The notes below the pieces were generated by a model. It was not told the DNA's origin. It did no database searches and saw only the letters and a list, made by a program, of their open reading frames with translations. The position numbers and the translations under genes were made by a program. From assembly GCA_005406025.1 (NCBI GenBank), contig BGZK01000151.1, positions 248,001-312,000 on the forward strand: 64,000 nucleotides of DNA. Reading direction: 5' to 3'. This document shows, one piece after another, positions 61,137 through 64,000 of this stretch (positions are counted from its first letter, which is position 1; each line of letters starts with the position of its first letter). This stretch comes from Eumeta japonica (Eukaryota > Arthropoda > Insecta > Lepidoptera > Psychidae).

Positions 61137-61975
61137 ATACCTTCTGTACGTATACGACCAAGCAATCCTTGCGCCGTCAATGTGCGAGCTGCAGACGATT
61201 GTAACTGAAATTAATGTTGTTAAGGAAAAAGGTATGAAAGTAATTGTCAGTAAGATTAAGGTGATAGTGTTTGAAATAGACGAAAGCACGACTAAATGCG
61301 ATATACTTAGAAAGTTAGGGTGTCGAACAAGTGGAAGACTTTGTATATTTGGAAAGTTTATTTACAAACGGTAGTAAACATGATAGAGATATCGGAAGAA
61401 TAGTGAATGCAAAAAATAATGATAATGGGGCCTTGCCTATTATTATGAATAGTAAAAGTGTCTTACGATAACAGCGTTTGGCTATCGGTAATCTATTACT
61501 TTTATGTATGGTAGTGAAGTTGGGTATAGCCGAAGAAAATTTAAGTAGAATTAATATGGTGGAGACGCGATCTCTGCGTAATACGCGTAAAGTATTTCTG
61601 ACAGATAAATGTAGGAACAGTGATGTCAGAGATCGATCTACTTTGAAAGAAGGTGTAGTGACTAGAGTAGAAAAAAGTATGTTGAAGTAGTTTGGTCATC
61701 TAGAAAGTAAGTAGAATGTCTAAACAAATATTTATAACGAATGTGTTTGATGAAAAGGTTGGTAAGAGTCACCCTAGAAAACTCTATGAAGACTATATTG
61801 GTGGTATATTTAAAAATTTTTAGCACTCTAAACCGATGAGCTTGCTTCAAAAGACTAAGGGATATCAATGGAGCAAGAGTGATACACAAAGTTCGTTCCA
61901 TGGGGAAATATATGATCTCTGTCTATCGTTCTGGGAAATAGGTAGGAGATTATAATCATAATAATAATTTTCCAA
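61137..61975 (+). mobile_element. RTE-like LINE, 3' RT fragment
   Basis: Plus-strand pieces: LYVYDQAILAPS (family LYADDQAILAPS, catalytic Asp lost), CELQTIVTEINVVKEKGMKV and IKVIVFEIDESTTKCDIL at 61180-61310. Then ARLAIGNGVL-like, LSRINMVETRSLRNTRKVFL and DKCRNSDVRDRSTLKEGVVT at 61478-61690, KSMLK*FGHLE, and an ATAATC/ATA-rich 3' tail near 61,950. This is the end of the reverse transcriptase and following domain of an RTE-clade element. Frameshifts and stops: dead. Confidence 0.75.
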
Positions 61976-62563
61976 TTTATCAATCACAAATGTATTTTAA
62001 AATTGACAAGGAAAAAGAAAATAAATCAATTATTTGAATGTTTTTTATTTATTAAACGATTTCAATAAGAATTTCAATTTACATTTTCCTCTATGTACCA
62101 TTAATTTTACGAACTTAACAATTATTACAATTAAACAATATTTGAAAATATCGTCGTTAAGCAATTAATTCACTCTATAAGTACTTACGAGCAAAGTCGC
62201 GGGATAACTTGGCCAAATAAATAACTTTCAAGCGTAAAAAATCATGTGAATTTTCGACTAGTAGTTTTTGAATTATAAGCGGACAACAGGCAAATAAATA
62301 GACAAAAAGACGAAAAAATGTATAAATTCAAAAGACATAAAATACTAGTATTTAAACTTTAGCATTGATTGTTTTCGGTATTATTAGCATTTCCTTATAT
62401 CCTTCTTTTATTAGCATTTCCTTAAAAGCAAGCAAAAAATAGCTTATGCCTTTAACAACTAGAACAGAAACAAGTGCCTCAACATGCGAACTTCCTCCGT
62501 TTTGAAATCGATCTAACGATTTTTTTGAAACGATCTTTTTTTAACTGATATATATGCATTTTT
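61976..62563. other. Intergenic, nothing recognised
   Basis: AT-rich, no coding or repeat structure that I can name. Confidence 0.35.
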
Positions 62564-63110
62564 AGGGTTCCAAATCAAATTGGCAAAAACGGAACCCTTG
62601 TAGTTTCATCAAATCCGTCCATCCGTCTGTATGTCACAGGCATTTTATTCAAAAACTAAAAGACGTACATTGATGAAATTTATGGTGTAGGTGTCTTGTA
62701 TAAGCTGCTACTTAATTTAGGAGTTAAATAACCAAAATTAATATTTCTAGATGGGATACTCCATATATGTAACAGAAGCTGAATTTTTTTTAAGCAAACA
62801 TGAACAAGTGGCACATATTTCGCCAGTTCTTTTAAAACATTTCAAAGTTTGTGAGCAATTTTTCTGATTAAATGAATGATTTCGGAAAATCGCAGACATT
62901 GTTCCTCTATATTCTTAACTGTATGTCCAAAATATATGAAAAAAATAAGAAAGATAACGCTTAATAAATATTTTCAAAAATATATATATTGAACATGGTC
63001 GAACTGTTTTTGAGTTATTGCCGAAAAACTGAGATTCTCAACAAAAGGACGTTATTGCTATGAACATATGCTCTTTTGGTGGTGTACCTTAGTCGACACT
63101 AATTTAATAG
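62564..63110. repeat. AGGGTTCC-GGAACCCT interspersed repeat
   Basis: Begins with a short palindrome (AGGGTTCC, 19 bases, GGAACCCT), then CGTCCATCCGTCTGTATGTC and a long AT-rich body with YACATTGATGAAATTT. I associate the GGGTTCC...CCGTCTGTATGTCAC arrangement with a very common lepidopteran repeat; memory only. Right border uncertain. Confidence 0.45.
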
Positions 63111-63211
63111 TAATAGTTGATATACCTACTTGTTTCTCTAGTAATAAACGACTAAAGTGCTTATGGCTATTTTGTACGGGAAACATGGAAAAAGTGTAAC
63201 AACTTAATTTT

Positions 63212-63708
63212 TGAAGTGAAACTTTTTTATCGGGGTTGGAAAAAAATTTAGTGTAACATTTTTTCGTTACGCGTCACATTTTTCCGTTACGCGCCATCTT
63301 TTTCTTATCCCTACCACGCGTGATTCGAAGTACATATACTTTCTCCAGCGGAGTAGGGATTGGTAAATGTCTCCAATGTATTTTGCGGCCCGTTTTGAGT
63401 AGTTACATTTTTAAGGTTATTTCAGGTTAACCTTAGTTTTGATTGTAAATATCAGTGAGTTAAGCCATTAAAAAAATATATATAATAACGATAACAATAA
63501 TAGTAATAATTCTATTATAATTAATGAAATGCTATAATCTTAGTAGCAGAAGATTGAAATAATTGTATTATTTTTGTATCCATGTCTATGATAATAAAAG
63601 CCTTTTGCATAAGCTTTATCTAATTTAGCTTTATTCAACCAATTTCTGTGAAGTTGTAAATAGTAAAACATTTATCGAAAAATGATGTCATAAAGAAGTT
63701 TCACTTCT
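63212..63708. mobile_element. Inverted-repeat element (GAAGTGAAACTTC type)
   Basis: Ends TGAAGTGAAACTTTTTTA and (other strand) TAAGAAGTGAAACTTCTTTA around ~460 bases including TTTTTCGTTACGCG repeated twice (63265-63295). The right end is followed by TACGTGTGTACAC. Related in layout to the element at 15,664. No coding capacity. Confidence 0.6.
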
Positions 63709-64000
63709 TACGTGTGTACACTAATACACACACACTTTTTTTTTCATTTGTAGTGCATTTGGAATAATGGTATCGGAACCTTATAATGAGCAAGGTCCAA
63801 CATGCCCTTAGTCAGTTTTTTTTTAAATTGGTGGTTTTTATCGAGAATGTTCAATTCAGTTATTGGGAATTTGTCTTAAAAGGTTGACATAAGGAGTCGC
63901 GAAATTTTTCATCAACCAATATGAAAAGATAAATTCCTTTTATGAATCACTTCTAGATAAATATAACGATGAAATCACGTCCACTAGGAACTTTTTTCGT
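63709..64000. other. Right edge, nothing recognised
   Basis: CA-rich run ACACACACAC near 63,727, then AT-rich sequence with no gene seen. Confidence 0.4.

Noticed and set aside
61089..61901. Minus-strand ORFs at 61089-61289 and 61662-61901
   Set aside because: Antisense shadows of the plus-strand RTE-like reverse transcriptase fragment.
1..64000. CRISPR array, bacterial operon or prophage
   Set aside because: No regular direct repeats with spacers, and the genes have spliceosomal introns; long hairpins here are transposon ends.

Overview
This is a eukaryotic window, AT-rich with long introns and many decayed transposons. I read it as insect and most likely lepidopteran. Four nuclear genes can be spliced from the sequence with GT/AG junctions that keep phase throughout. 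Several interspersed repeats resemble families I associate with moth and butterfly genomes; that part is recognition from memory, not a search.

Layout. 1-13,440 is intergenic and mostly repeats: a CpG-richer left edge with a CRE palindrome, a hairpin MITE, a 1.9 kb element with about 340 bp terminal inverted repeats and a broken cysteine-rich ORF, a 0.9 kb inverted-repeat element, a dead Tigger/pogo transposase, a decayed repeat-encoded protein, and a full-length dead mariner (copy 1). 13,732-35,194 (+) is LRRC58, four exons and 358 aa, with two more mariners of the same family and many small elements in its introns. 39,055-46,204 (-) is NAA50/san, three exons and 177 aa. Its 6.5 kb intron holds a mauritiana-type mariner with a second element nested inside it, and a LINE 3' end. 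A second copy of the same LINE lies just upstream of the gene. 50,238-54,610 (+) is a mitochondrial-clan cytochrome P450, ten exons and 591 aa. 55,756-60,672 (-) is LIN52, four exons and 128 aa, convergent with the P450. 61,137-64,000 is repeats again: an RTE-type LINE fragment, a GGGTTCC repeat and an inverted-repeat element.

The four genes belong to unrelated processes: a leucine-rich-repeat protein with a SOCS-box-like tail (probable ubiquitin-ligase adaptor), N-terminal acetylation and cohesion, mitochondrial oxidation, and DREAM-complex transcriptional control. Nothing suggests a coordinated cluster. The most unusual points are an Asn replacing the conserved I-helix acid of the P450, a possible LIN52 isoform lacking the pocket-protein-binding motif, the SOCS-like tail of LRRC58, nested and precisely bounded transposons (TA-flanked element inside mariner; 103 bp element with 10 bp target duplication), and multi-copy families I cannot name. 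I found no CRISPR array, rRNA or confident tRNA, and I do not claim a new multi-gene system.
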